Assembly: GCA_013368445.1 (NCBI GenBank)
Contig: JAACJO010000006.1
Coordinates: forward strand, 1,426,001-1,490,000
Reading direction: 5' to 3'
Length of the DNA: 64,000 nt
DNA from: Leucocoprinus leucothites
Taxonomy: Eukaryota; Basidiomycota; Agaricomycetes; Agaricales; Agaricaceae
The notes under the pieces were generated by a model. The model did not search any database. It was not told the origin of the DNA and worked only from the letters and a program-made list of their open reading frames with translations. Position 1 is the stretch's first letter. Each line of letters opens with the position of its first letter. This document shows positions 1 to 11,357 of the stretch, piece by piece. Position numbers and translations under genes: made by a program.

Positions 1-118
1 CCGTTTCGCTCAGCTTTCTAAGTTTGTTTTCATTTCTGACAGACGAAAAAGGTTGACCGTTGTCTCGCTGATTCAAAAGAAAGACGATGCCCCCTTCAAT
101 TCACGAACTTGAAGGTAC

Positions 119-1299
119 ATGACCAGCCATTTCCCCACCTCCACATTATTTGACTCTAAAAAAGAGGCTACCCCGAAGTATGGCGCCTCCATGGCCAAAA
201 CCTTCTTGCGTTGGGTGTTCCAGCCCTTTCTAGACTCCTTCATGCTGCCTACTACCCGTGCATCCCCCCTGCCACCAAGTTATCAAAATGATCGCAGAGC
301 TCTCGAGCCCCGTAACTTTGGAGGAGGGGGAGGAGGAGGAGGGGGCGGGGGTTGTTTTCAGTGCTTCATCCTGAATAATGATCCTCGTATCCTGTATACC
401 GGTCAATGGAACCTCAACCAGGTCAAGTTTTTTACAACACATAGCTCGACGGCTATTGGTGCAACAGCTTCGTTGACTTTTAATGGTATTATCTCATGCG
501 TATTTTTGGGATCCCTCGCTCACCGAAAAGTTAGGTACTGGTATAACAGTTTTTGGAACAGTATCTGCAAGTAATACCACCACAAAGCCCCCCACAGTCG
601 TTTATCGAGTCAACGCGGCTGCCCCTTTCACGACTACTCAGCCAGTCGCCAATGAGGACGTTGCGAACCAACCCCTATTCTCTTACGCCTTTGGGACCGA
701 TTGGAAAGAAAACAAGATTACAATCCAGATTTTAGAGGCCGAGACGCCCTTCATCTTGGAGAAGTTCTTTGTCTTTCCTGGGAATTCGTCTGCAGACGCA
801 GACGACGATGCCCGCGAAGAAAGCTCTACGGTTCCAACACCTACCCAGAAGTCAACTACAAGCAACGTAACAAGTTCAATGCTGGCGTTACCTGGATCTA
901 TTGATGAAGAGACTCAAAGAACAATTCGAGTTCTTGCTGGGCTTCTGGGTGTTACTACGTTTATCGTTCTAGCGATGATAGTTTTTATTGTGCTGCAGTG
1001 CTTGCGCAAGCGGAAGCCCAGGTCTAAGGGCCGTCCTGGTGAGTATGCCCAGTAGTGATCCCGTAAATGCCAAGAACGATAACTTACATAGCCTAGAAAC
1101 CACATACACGCATTTCACAGGAACTGATACTATTTACCAGGCTCCCAGTGTGAACTGGTCCAGCAGCCTGTCGAGGAGTGATGGAGTACGCTCCATGTAT
1201 AGTCGAGGTATTCTCGATGTACTACGTTCAGAGTCAAGTTCAGAGGTGCCTCCTGTACCCCCCAAAGTCGTTTCTCGTAATATTCTGAGCTACGCCTGA
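119..1299 (+). CDS. Single-pass membrane protein with Ser/Thr-rich ectodomain (basidiomycete type), 5' end uncertain
   Basis: Three exons can be joined: 119-485, 535-1042 and 1092-1299. Both introns are 49 nt with GT...AG borders and matching phases. The second exon joins the first to give TASLTFNGTGITVFGTVSAS, a pattern seen in the lectin-like ectodomain (signature DPRIxYTGxW, here DPRILYTGQW) of a common basidiomycete membrane protein family. A linker rich in Ser, Thr and acidic residues follows, then a single hydrophobic helix (VLAGLLGVTTFIVLAMIVFI), a basic stop-transfer segment (LRKRKPRSKGR) and a cytoplasmic tail with a proline motif (EVPPVPPK). The N-terminus is doubtful: the frame starting at 119 has no clear signal peptide and contains eleven consecutive glycines, so the true first exon may lie upstream or be spliced differently. 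Ligand and function are unknown. Confidence 0.7.
321..352 (+). repeat. G-rich purine run (polyglycine-coding if translated)
   Basis: A run of GGA/GGG triplets just before the DPRILYTGQW motif would encode eleven glycines in the frame of the membrane-protein gene. It may be a low-complexity coding linker, or part of an unrecognised intron or 5' UTR. Repeat length in such tracts often varies between strains. Confidence 0.7.
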
Positions 1300-1728
1300 A
1301 GCACTCGGACTGCATGCATCAGTGCTGATCTTTTCTACTTAATGGACCGTACTGGTATTGAGCAGATTGGCCTTATTCTTATCAGATTTACACTGTATCT
1401 TCTATATATTTAGTACACTTTCTTTTTGTATCCGTAGACAATAGCCTGTTTGAAATTTTATTCGGATATTTTTGGATGCGAGGAGAATATTTCGCAGAAG
1501 TAATGATTCTGCGGGGCGGATGGAAGCAACGCTCGAAGACTCGGTATCCGACGGTTGAACAATTAACATTATCGTAAGCTACACATGATACGGTAACTCT
1601 AAACGAGGCAAGAGAAAAATTACAGCTGCTTTCCAGCTCTAAGTCCCTACTTCTATTGTTTCTCTCCATTTCGTCGTCATTATATAGAAGGCATGCCGTG
1701 TCGTACTGCATCGTTCATCGGCAAACAA
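1300..1728. other. Intergenic, convergent 3' ends
   Basis: This is the space between the stop of the membrane-protein gene (+) and the stop of the malic enzyme gene (-). Short open frames here have no recognisable protein content, so it most likely holds the two 3' UTRs and polyadenylation sites. Confidence 0.6.
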
Positions 1729-3939
1729 TCACTGAGGAGTCCACATCTTCTCCCGGATGAGTTTGAGAAGATCAACGTCATTCAAACCCCTGAGAGATTC
1801 ATTACGGTCGACACCCTGAGAAACAAGTATAAGAATCAGCTTATTCTTACGAAGTTCAAGGAATGCACATACCTCGCGTTGGGCTGCTCGGATGACTGCT
1901 TTGGCAATTTGGCCACTGATCTCACGGACTAAAGCAATGCGTAAATGTCGTGTCTGGGTAATGTGATCAAGGTGACGTACTTCTTTCGATGCGTGGATAT
2001 AGTAGGCCCTGAGCATGCTCCTCGTCGTTTAGCGAGTCAGCCAAACCCAAAGAAGAGGCTTCGACCATGCTATCTGTAACAGATGAAACACGTCCTAAGA
2101 TCGCAGCAAGGCCGAGACCTGTGGGGAAACACACTAATTAAACAAAACCGAACCGGCACATTGCAGAGCACGAACCTGGGAAGATGTACATATTGTTTCC
2201 TTGCCCAGGGTAGAGGGTGGTTCCCCGGAACTGTTGTTCTGGGAAGGGTGAGCCAGACGCGAAAAGCACTGATCCGTTGGTGTATTGTACGGCGTCGGCA
2301 AATGAGCACTCAGAAAGGCGAATAGGGTTGGACAGGGGGAAAAGAATGGGGCGAGCATTGATTGATGCCATGGTCTGAATTACTTCGGGAGTAAAAGCGC
2401 CCTGTGAAGCACGAGTTCTTAGTAAATTTCTAGACGAGATGTCATTTAAATTCTTACGGTAATGGTCGAAAGACCTAGCAGAGCAGTTGGCTGCACATGT
2501 TTGATGATCTCGACCAAGTCGGTCATTGGGGCACCATTGTAATCATCCCTCGAGAAGTCTATTTCGTCGATCAGAGGGTGCAGATTAATAGACGAAGTCT
2601 AACTCACACTTCTTGTGTTCGGCAAGTCGCCCACGGGCATTATATACGAGACCCTGTGAATCTACAAGCCAGATGCGTCGGCGGGCTTCTTCCTTGGACA
2701 AACCCTGAAGGGTGAAGAAGCTCATCAATTGCTGAGCTACTCCAACACCGGCTGACCCTGCCCCAAAGAACAAGATACGATGCGAGGACAAAGGCTGGCC
2801 AGAGGCTGCGGAAGAGAGTTTGGCCGCGTTCAAGAAACCGCTGAGGACAACAGCCCCAGTTCCTTGAATATCATCGTTGAACACGGCATATTTGTTTCGG
2901 TATCGCTCAAGGTATTTGAAGGCATTGTCAGTCGAAAAGTCCTTTTTCACGAATTAATAAGAGGTTAGGTAGCCAGAGTAGAACGAATTACCTCAAATTG
3001 GATCATCAATTTTGGGAAGGCAGCCGACATTTCATGCATAAATTCGTCCATGAATTCAGTCATTTCCTTGTCCGAAACACGCTTCTGGCGTAGACCAAGA
3101 TAGAGCGGGTCGTCCAGATATTTCTGGGTATTGGTACCCAGGTCCAGGCAAATAGGGACGGTTGATTGAGGCCGAATACTGAGAGCAGTGTTAATCGTAA
3201 TTAATGATGGACTCTGCAGACGAGCTCTTACCCGGCGCCAGCAATATACAGGGACAACTTGCCAATTGAGATCGGCATCCCATTCACGCCCAGATCGCCC
3301 AAACCAAGGATTCTTGATCCTAACCATGACACAATCAATCAAGCGGTGCAACGGAAGACTAAATTCAGACCCTACCATCGGTAACAACACTGATGCGTGC
3401 CTCGTCAATTCTTGGCCAGTTGTTGATCACTGAGAGCAGATGAGAAACATCCAAGCGGTGCAGAAGGGGAACGGACCTTCACGAATGTTGCCTTTGTCTT
3501 TGATGGAAACAAACTGGGGGAAATAGTCAATACGTGGCACGAACACTAGTAACAAGACACGAACCAGCCCTTCGGGGCGCCTATAAATATGCGAGTATTG
3601 TAGACAAGCATCCCCGACAGTCGGGGTATAAATAACTGGTGTAATTTCGGACATGTTCTCAAGGCAGAGTTTGTAGAACATGTTAGGGTCTTGATCTTTG
3701 AGGGCAGACAAGTATATGTATTTCTCTATGCTCTTGTCTTTAGACCTCAGTTGGTTGAGGCATCGTAGAGCATGAACGGATTCATCTAGGATAGGTGGCA
3801 CGAGACCACGCTTAGGTTTGACAGCTGTACGACGTATTGGTATCCATTGAGAAGGAGAGAATAAGAGAGGCATACGCTGAGGGGCCAGTTTCAACTTCTG
3901 GACGCCGTTAGTCCAGTAGGGAGTTAGGACGATGGTCAT
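1729..3939 (-). CDS. Malic enzyme (NAD(P)-dependent malate dehydrogenase, oxaloacetate-decarboxylating)
   Basis: Oxidatively decarboxylates L-malate to pyruvate and CO2, supplying NADPH or NADH. About 11 exons, read from 3939 down to 1729, give a protein of about 560 residues, the usual family length. Exon 1 (3939-3565, 125 codons) carries the N-terminal signature [20 protein letters not shown] and the catalytic-tyrosine motif YTPTVGDAC. Later exons carry [28 protein letters not shown] (catalytic lysine region), [10 protein letters not shown] and NDDIQGT (metal-binding Glu, Asp, Asp), and the dinucleotide motif [10 protein letters not shown]. The C-terminal half includes [11 protein letters not shown] and [18 protein letters not shown]. 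All introns are about 50-70 nt. The N-terminus, with several basic residues, could be a mitochondrial presequence, but this is not certain. Cofactor choice cannot be settled by eye. Confidence 0.93.
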
Positions 3940-3986
3940 GGTGGTTTGAAACTTGAAGAAGGGTCTAGAGATTAAAGTGGGGAAAA

Positions 3987-3993
3987 ATTTATA
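3987..3993 (-). promoter_or_regulatory. TATA-like element of the malic enzyme gene
   Basis: On the minus strand TATAAAT lies about 50 bp upstream of the malic enzyme ATG at 3939. The position suits a core promoter with a short 5' UTR. Assigned by motif and spacing only. Confidence 0.4.
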
Positions 3994-6900
3994 GGACTGA
4001 AAACTCTGGGGTAAGGGAAGCGCTCATCGTGCCTTACACCTTCACATTTATATATCCTTCGCGACGCGACGGAGCAAGGCGGATCCTTTCGGTTCGGGCG
4101 TGCACTTTGTCGGCTCATACCGTCAGTTGCACGGCAACCCTGGCCCCAATATAGCTGAGACTAAGCTTAGTGAACAACATGCCCGGAGCATCAAATGTTG
4201 CGAGCGGCAAAAGCGTGTAAAACAATCAATTCGTGGTGAGTTGAGCGATCCATGAGAGGGATCACCGGGTTCACACTGCCTTTGGCGGACGATCAGTGAG
4301 AGGTTGAATACGGAGCTAATAACAACCCACATCCACTGAAAGTCTCATGATTAGCGGAACATAATGGTTCTACTCTGGACAAGTCGTAAGAGAATCGAGG
4401 CTCTGGCAGAGAGGACGTTAGCAGAGTGGCGTGTAGCAGATCACAGCACTCTCAGGGATAACTTACCATATGACCTGAATCAGGTAACATATTTGCGTTT
4501 GTTGTCTCTACCTCCATCACAACCCGCTCTCAGCAACAGCCTAGGAAGGCTATAACAGTAAAAAATGTCAAGCTCAAACATTTAAAAACACGCGCAGCAA
4601 CCAAAGCAGGAAAGCACGACCCACAGTGGCTATTGCAATCTTCGTTGAAATTTTTATGGGACATTTTTGGCTACAAATCATGAATCATGATACTTACATA
4701 CTGTCATTGTCAGGCCATTTGATCAACTCAATGCAGAGTCATCATTTCGAGCAGGAGCACCGTTCACCTCGCTGAACGACAGGAACCACGGATAGCCGTG
4801 CTCTCGACTCATTCTAAAGTTTCAGCGCTCAACGTTCTGTCCTTCCTGGCCTCGCCAGTGGCCTCCTTTGTGAGCGTTTCCTCCCACAGGCTTTCATCGG
4901 CTTATGTGCTCTTATTTCCTTGTTGTTCGGCGATCAACCCCTAGACGATTTTTGGTTCGCTTCACGGCCAGACTCCGAGTTCATAAGTCCGGCCATCACT
5001 TGCCATACTATGCGCAGATAGTTTGGCCTATTTCACCCAGGACCCGATACGACTGAAGTGCGCAGTTAGAATGTGGCGTTCAGAGCTGTGCTACTTAGCT
5101 CGTGGTGCAAGACCCGCGACAAAGGAGTGCTTCAGCCTACTCCTCTCATTTCAACCCGAGTCTCAACCTTGCGGATCAGGATTCAGACCAAACGGGATCA
5201 CCGAATCCCTTCATGTTGATGTAGAAGGATCCCAACTGGGCTGCGCCGAACAATCGAGGACCTAGTAACCTACACGTACGACTCGTGCTAATTTTGGTGA
5301 GCGCGAATGATCATCATATAACATTACCCAATTGACAGTGTCCCCGATTATGCATAGGTTTGTATAGCCTCGAGTTCTCCGAACGTCCAAGGAACAAGGT
5401 ACAATACTGTTCTAAGTAACTGTGGGCTACCGTTCAAACAGCAACTGGTGAGGCAATACCGTCACCGTCGACATCACTTACAACATATTATCATGCGGTA
5501 TACGCTACAAGAAAAGCTGAATACATATCTATATCCTTTTGTAGTCCTTCCTTTGTGTTCCTCGCTCTAAACTTACCTACTGACCAAGTGTGACAACCGT
5601 CAAATAGGGGTACAAACAAAAGCTACAACAGGCGTTAGTAGGGGCAGGGGGATGGCTCATGTGCAGCGGGTGCCTGATCCATTTAATCGCAGACTTGTCC
5701 AAGGCCGCCGGTTCGCTGACACAGTGACACTTCCAGATTCCCCGCCTTATGTAGTGTTGCGGCTAAAATCCAAAGCCCCTATCCCCTTACAATCGCGTGG
5801 ACCATCGCCAACCCTCCTCAGCCATCAAACCTCAGGGACACTTACCTCACGGGCTTCCACGGGCCATGTCGGTTTACACCGGGCCGTTACACTACCTAGG
5901 CGTCATCCCCATTTGTGGGCTTGTCCCTCAAAGGTCCCCATTCTCTCCTTGTGGAAGTCATTGGAGTCCCGATCCCTACGATTATGGTTCACTACAACAT
6001 CATCGATTGCACCTCATTTACTGTTCGGCCTTCGGGAGCGGTATGCCGGACCCCTTGCTCTGTTTCCCTCCCCTCCTACGCTTCTTCATGCTTCCGAGTT
6101 CTTCAATTGATGTAGGGTGAGAAGGATTGTACTTTACCTACAACACCGTATTTGCGGCAACGCGCGAACGCCGTACCGCGAGAGCCTGAGGTCCCTTTTC
6201 CTGGAAGAGATGATTTAGTTCGCATGATATGACGGCCTCCTCGCTCCTCTCCTCGCTCTTCGGAGGTCGTTTCTCTCATACCCTATTGCCGACATACTGG
6301 CGTGAGCAGTCGATCATCAATCTTCACACTGGGCTTGTCCCTATGACTTTCATCTTCAATTCAACACCTTGGTTCACTTGCACACGATCAATCGGCCACA
6401 GTCGGGGACAATCTCAAAACCTTATAACAGGTCTTCTGGCTCCCAAAAGTGTAGTATATCTTGACCGTTGTTTGTCCCGACGGAAGGAAGATGTATTCTT
6501 GCGCCTGGATTAGGATCTCTGTACTTCCCAGCAGATCCTTGGATGACGACTATCAGCAAGATTTGGCTCAATTAGACTCCTCATCCTGCATGTGATGTTT
6601 TATCTTGCCATTGTCTGTTCGCCAGGAATGTTCGCACCCTCAAAAACATATTTGGCGCCGATTCTAAAATTTCTTAGGAACCTAGAAGTTAGATCCCATG
6701 TGCTTAGGGATCCACCATCGTCCTTTCGTGTTTCCCGGACAAGAATTCAATTTTGCAAAACTCCAGGAGTTTGGGAGAAAGAACCTACCTGGATGGTCTT
6801 CCCTTCTGGCTTGGCCTTGGCGGCGGCGAGATCTACTTTCCCTCACTCTGGAACTGAATGGTGTCCACTTTATCCTCACGCTGACGACTCACGCCGTCAC

Positions 6901-7144
6901 AAGTGAGCACCTGGAACTCCGCTATTCTCAAAGTGCAGAAACTCACTGTTCGGACCGATGGCTCCTGCTGACCGTTTGGGTCTGTCGTGTTGTCGTGTTG
7001 TCGTCTCTAGTTCGTAACGGGCCACACGATTTATATGGTCGGCGTCAATTTACACGAGTTAATGCCAACCAGTCTTCCGGATACTGTAAGAAGTACGGCC
7101 CACTAATTCATTCCCATGAGGTTATATGTGATGGCTTTCAGTCA

Positions 7145-7168
7145 GCACTCGGGAAAGCACTCGGGAAA
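7145..7168. repeat. Two tandem copies of a 12-bp unit
   Basis: The unit GCACTCGGGAAA occurs twice in immediate succession, followed by a partial third copy (GCAC). It lies in the gene-poor region; no function is evident. Confidence 0.8.
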
Positions 7169-7732
7169 GCACATGTGCCTTCACGTCGACGAATTCTCGA
7201 CCTCTGTTATATGCCCGCAGCATTCTATTATTACGAGTCGACCATTCCTCCTCTAGTCAATGCTCAGCCCTGCCTAGCATAAAATTCTAAAACTGAATAG
7301 CACTGAATCCACTCAGACATTACCTATTATTGCTCATGGAATCTGGACCCACGCTCAAGAAGTCTGGGCCGAGAGCTGGACCCCATTAACATCATTTAAG
7401 TTTGCCATTACTGGGGCGTGTTTTCCACTCCTTGGCAGAAAACGCTAGTGGATCATTTGAAGCGCCTGACCCTACATTTATCCCGCTCACCTTCTAGTGC
7501 ACTGATGAATACAGCCGTGCTTCTTGTCTTTTCCGACCGCCACTAGTGCTCAAAGACGCCTCGGAAACGGCCGAGTTTTCGTTTTCCTTACAGATTTGAT
7601 GGTGACACCTGTGGGGAGAGATCGACACACTCAGTCTACACATCTCAGGCGTGCAGATTCTTTCTCAGCACTCAGAGCACTCTAAAGGCGATTGATCGCC
7701 AAGAAAAGCGCCTCAATTCCCTTGATATCGTT

Positions 7733-7744
7733 TGTGTGTGTGTG
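7733..7744. repeat. (TG)6 microsatellite
   Basis: Six TG dinucleotides in a row inside non-coding DNA. Confidence 0.85.
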
Positions 7745-10700
7745 GATCACCAAAAGGCAGACCCGAGCATCCAGGCCGCAGGAGAAGCAGAAGAAGCAGG
7801 AACAACAACCAAGTCGAAGTCACCTCCGAGAAGGCGCCGTACAGAGCTCGGTGATCTCCACTTGATCATCAGCTCAATCCAAGATCTGGCCGACATGGCT
7901 TGACAGCCTGTGAATTTGAGTGAGAGTCACTTAACCCAGTGCTCAGGTTGAAGACAGTGTCTCGGTTGCCTACGGCAGTTAGTGTAAGTGAGGGTATTGG
8001 GTAAGCTTTATTCAGGCACTGTAGGCTACTGAAACTTGCACTTGCTGGTTGAGGCTCGATCGCAGCTGAAGCCCTTTTATCCATTTCTTTGATACTCAAA
8101 GGGTAAGTTCGTCCGAGCGTACTAATTAAATCAGTCCTCTCCTTTGGTTAACTAATACAGTATGGTGCACTTATATACTGGACGGCAGGAGCCGCAATCT
8201 TGGCCGACCCTAACTCGGAGATCTCCAGGTCTGCAACGGCCTAGGGCCAGCGAAAGAGACTAACAGCAAGCGCTCAACAAGTAAGCGCTATGCTAGATAT
8301 CATTGACGTGAAGCTTGAACAGATAGCGCCACGGTACTTTTTGCATGCAGCGTCTCATGTTGTCGTTGCTTGTCTGCAATTGGCACTTGTGGATCCAGGC
8401 TTTGAGAATGACTGAAGCCTGTTCCCAAATTGGGTTATACGTAGATGATGTACGGGCTGCATCGCCGACTCTGACACACACAACACAACTCTTCCGACAA
8501 ACTGCCAGCACGGGCTGATTCAAAGAATGACGCAGTGCTGCGTAATAGGTACATATACAGTATCAAAAGCAGCGACCTTCGGCATGGCTAGCTCAATGCA
8601 CTGCTCGGGTTCTGTTTATTCTCAACAGTGGCAGGTGCCAACGAGAAACTCAGAGAGACGGGACGGGTGAAACATGTATGTGTCAAGCACATACCCCCAA
8701 AAATCAAGAAATAACCAATGTTATGTTGCGTTCGACACTTTTCAATAAGCGCCTTTGAACTTACGGGAATAATACTGCCTTTCTTGTCTTGGTTACTTTC
8801 ATTTCTTCGGGTTCTCGCACGTAGCGCTGGCAATTTACGCTCGGCTATTCAGTCATTTCCTACAAGAAAGGGACGAGGGGGTTTAAGTAATGAGCCAGGC
8901 TTGGGGTAAGGATGTCAAGTGATATATATTCCTACGGAGACTGTCCTTCGACATATGTAACTTAGCACGCTGAAAATTGGAGCGGTAACAACAAATGACC
9001 TTGACAGCGAGACAGCTCGGACAATCGACAGTTTGGATTTGCAGGGACACGAACAATACAGTTGCTTAGAAATGTCTCTCCATTCCAGCACAGTAGTACG
9101 AAATGTCTACAATTCCGTTCAATGTGTCCAAAGCGAACAGCTTCTTTTCTATTCGCAGATGTGACCAGAAACAGACACGTACATGCTAGGCCATGCCGCG
9201 AACGTCCTCATTGTATACATGGTATGGTTTACGATACGATCAGCATTCTGATATTGACACTATACCAAATGCGAGTTTGGTGAGCAGGGAAATATGTTGA
9301 GGCCGTCATCACACACCGTCCCGCCCTCCCGTTCTCCGTTACAAACGCGATACCGCCCACTCCCCCTTCCATAGAATCTCTTCACTGAACTTTCCATTGT
9401 AGAATCGGCTCAGCGAACCTCCATTTGTTTTGGAGCCATCAGCCCCGCCCTCTCACAGAAAAATGAAATTTAAACCCCAGAAAAATTCGAGATCGGGACT
9501 TCCGGTCCGTATCCGTTCCTCACTCCTCCTTAGCGCCAGATCCCCGCCTTTGCCGCCTGAGCTCCTGAAAACTCCGCTAACTGCGACACGCGTACCCGCT
9601 TATCTGAAAGCCCAACGTAACTCACAACTGCCAAATTAACCTTCCTCTCTATCACGAGTTCTCAGTTTGGCTTGTCTAGGCGACAGGCGCTCATCCTCAA
9701 CGCAGGTCTTCAGTTTTTCTTGAATGGAACAACTTTGACTCGCAACGACGAATACGGAGCAGAGCGACTATATACTGCAATTGGCTTTTGTTCCCCCTCC
9801 CACTCGGCTCATTCTCCCGGTCTCCAACCGAAAGCTGTCCCTATTCTCCACGTGAAGAGAGTTATCGGTCTCAGCGGCTTTACACCTCAGCCCCTTACTT
9901 TCGCACCGGTCGAATGATCAATCTCCTCTCTTAATTGGTACATAGGGAAGATCCGAAGAAGGCTGACAGTTTTTTTTTTGTAGAACCTTGACGGAAAACC
10001 GCCGATGACGATGTCCGTCCCGCGCTCAGAGGAAGGGCGGAGAAACACCGTGCGTTGATACAAGACCTTCCGACTGCAGCAGTTGAAAGTAAAGATATAC
10101 TCAGTCTTCGCTAGGAAGCAAACAAGTCAAACGCGTCAGGAAACGCGCCAAAGCGTGGGGCCCCTTCATTTCCTGGAATAACAGCCTAAATCAAGGCAGT
10201 GCATACTTTAAAGCTCAGCGGGAGAGGAGCGACCTTGGGGAAAGAAGAAACTTCTTGCTAGAACAGAATTGGCCTTTGTGGTGCAGGACCAATCACTTCA
10301 CAGTTATATCATTGGCTCCAGCATGCTATCCTTAGGGTCTTGGCTATCTGGATTTGTGAACGAAGCATACTGTCAGACAAGGTTGGAACGATGAATGTTG
10401 GCCTAAAACGTACATTCTGAAGGACACGTAAGGCAGGAGGTGCTCAGATAGTGAATCTTCTCGGAGAAACTTGGTTTCACATGGAGAGAAATCAAGGAAC
10501 TGTGGGTCTGTACTTTCTTTTACCACTCTACACCTGCCCGCTTCTTGATTGTTCTTGTGTAGTGATCTCAGCGCCGTCTTACTTTCCAAGAACCGCGGCC
10601 AGCGTGTCACAGGGTATCACGATTGCGATATTTCAGAACCAAAAATACCCCACTAAGATCTGTTGGTAGCCTGAATATCTACCCCACTCCGTAAAGTAGT

Positions 10701-11357
10701 TCCTCCCACTCATTGAGTCCGACGTAGGACGACTATCCTTCAATGTTTACAATATTCGCACAGTATTACGACTCGGTACCTGTTGTGATATACTCCCTAT
10801 TTAACCTTTGACTTCCTGCACACATTCGCAGCCCAGTAATAAAATGAGAATCTTAATCACCGACCCATCCAACCCTGGAGGTTCAAGAAGAAAGTATAAT
10901 GATCAGTGAATTGACATCACAGGAATAGCGGGCAGTCAAACATGAAACAGCTCGAAATCGCCGGAGTGTCGTTCGGTATTTTACGGGAGTAAAGACCAGC
11001 AACGAGTAAACGGCGGTCTTCTTCGGTGATGAAGAATAGAAGACTGGCCACAGAAAAAAAAAGTTGGCCCTTTCAAACAGAGTGACGATGCGAACGTTGA
11101 ACGGCTCTTGATACCTATTGAACTCCTGAATGACGATATAGATGTATTATCGGTAACACAAACGAGCCACGCGTTTTCGTGGACCATGAGGCCGCGTGTC
11201 ATTAGGCTTGCCCTTCGATTGCCAGGGCTGTACGGCCCTTTCTCATATACCGAGTTGCCTCTAACCCTTATCGGGATACAAGCATGATGAGCATGTTTGA
11301 GGCTTGTAAACCTCAAGCTCATAAAGGGATGACAATATGGTTCCAGGACCATCGTCG

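Larger units (their letters stand above)
3994..11357. other. Gene-poor region of about 7.4 kb
   Basis: Both strands were read in all frames. Only short open frames without family motifs, splice-consistent joins or compositional signs of coding were found. It holds a 12-bp tandem repeat near 7145 and a TG microsatellite near 7733. There are no recognisable LTRs, terminal inverted repeats, reverse transcriptase or transposase motifs, and no tRNA. It could be decayed transposon DNA, long non-coding sequence or genes of unknown families. The contrast with the compact 30-38 kb region is strong. Confidence 0.5.

Noticed and set aside
5652..6120. Overlapping open frames of 152, 107 and 66 codons on the plus strand
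   Set aside because: Pro/Ser/His-rich translations with no family motif; three overlapping frames of similar length suggest chance absence of stops.
6592..7282. Open frames with a phrase resembling a protein (RPFVFPGQEFNFAKLQEFG)
   Set aside because: Considered as a remnant of a P450 or transposon gene, but no second motif, intron structure or consistent frame was found around it.
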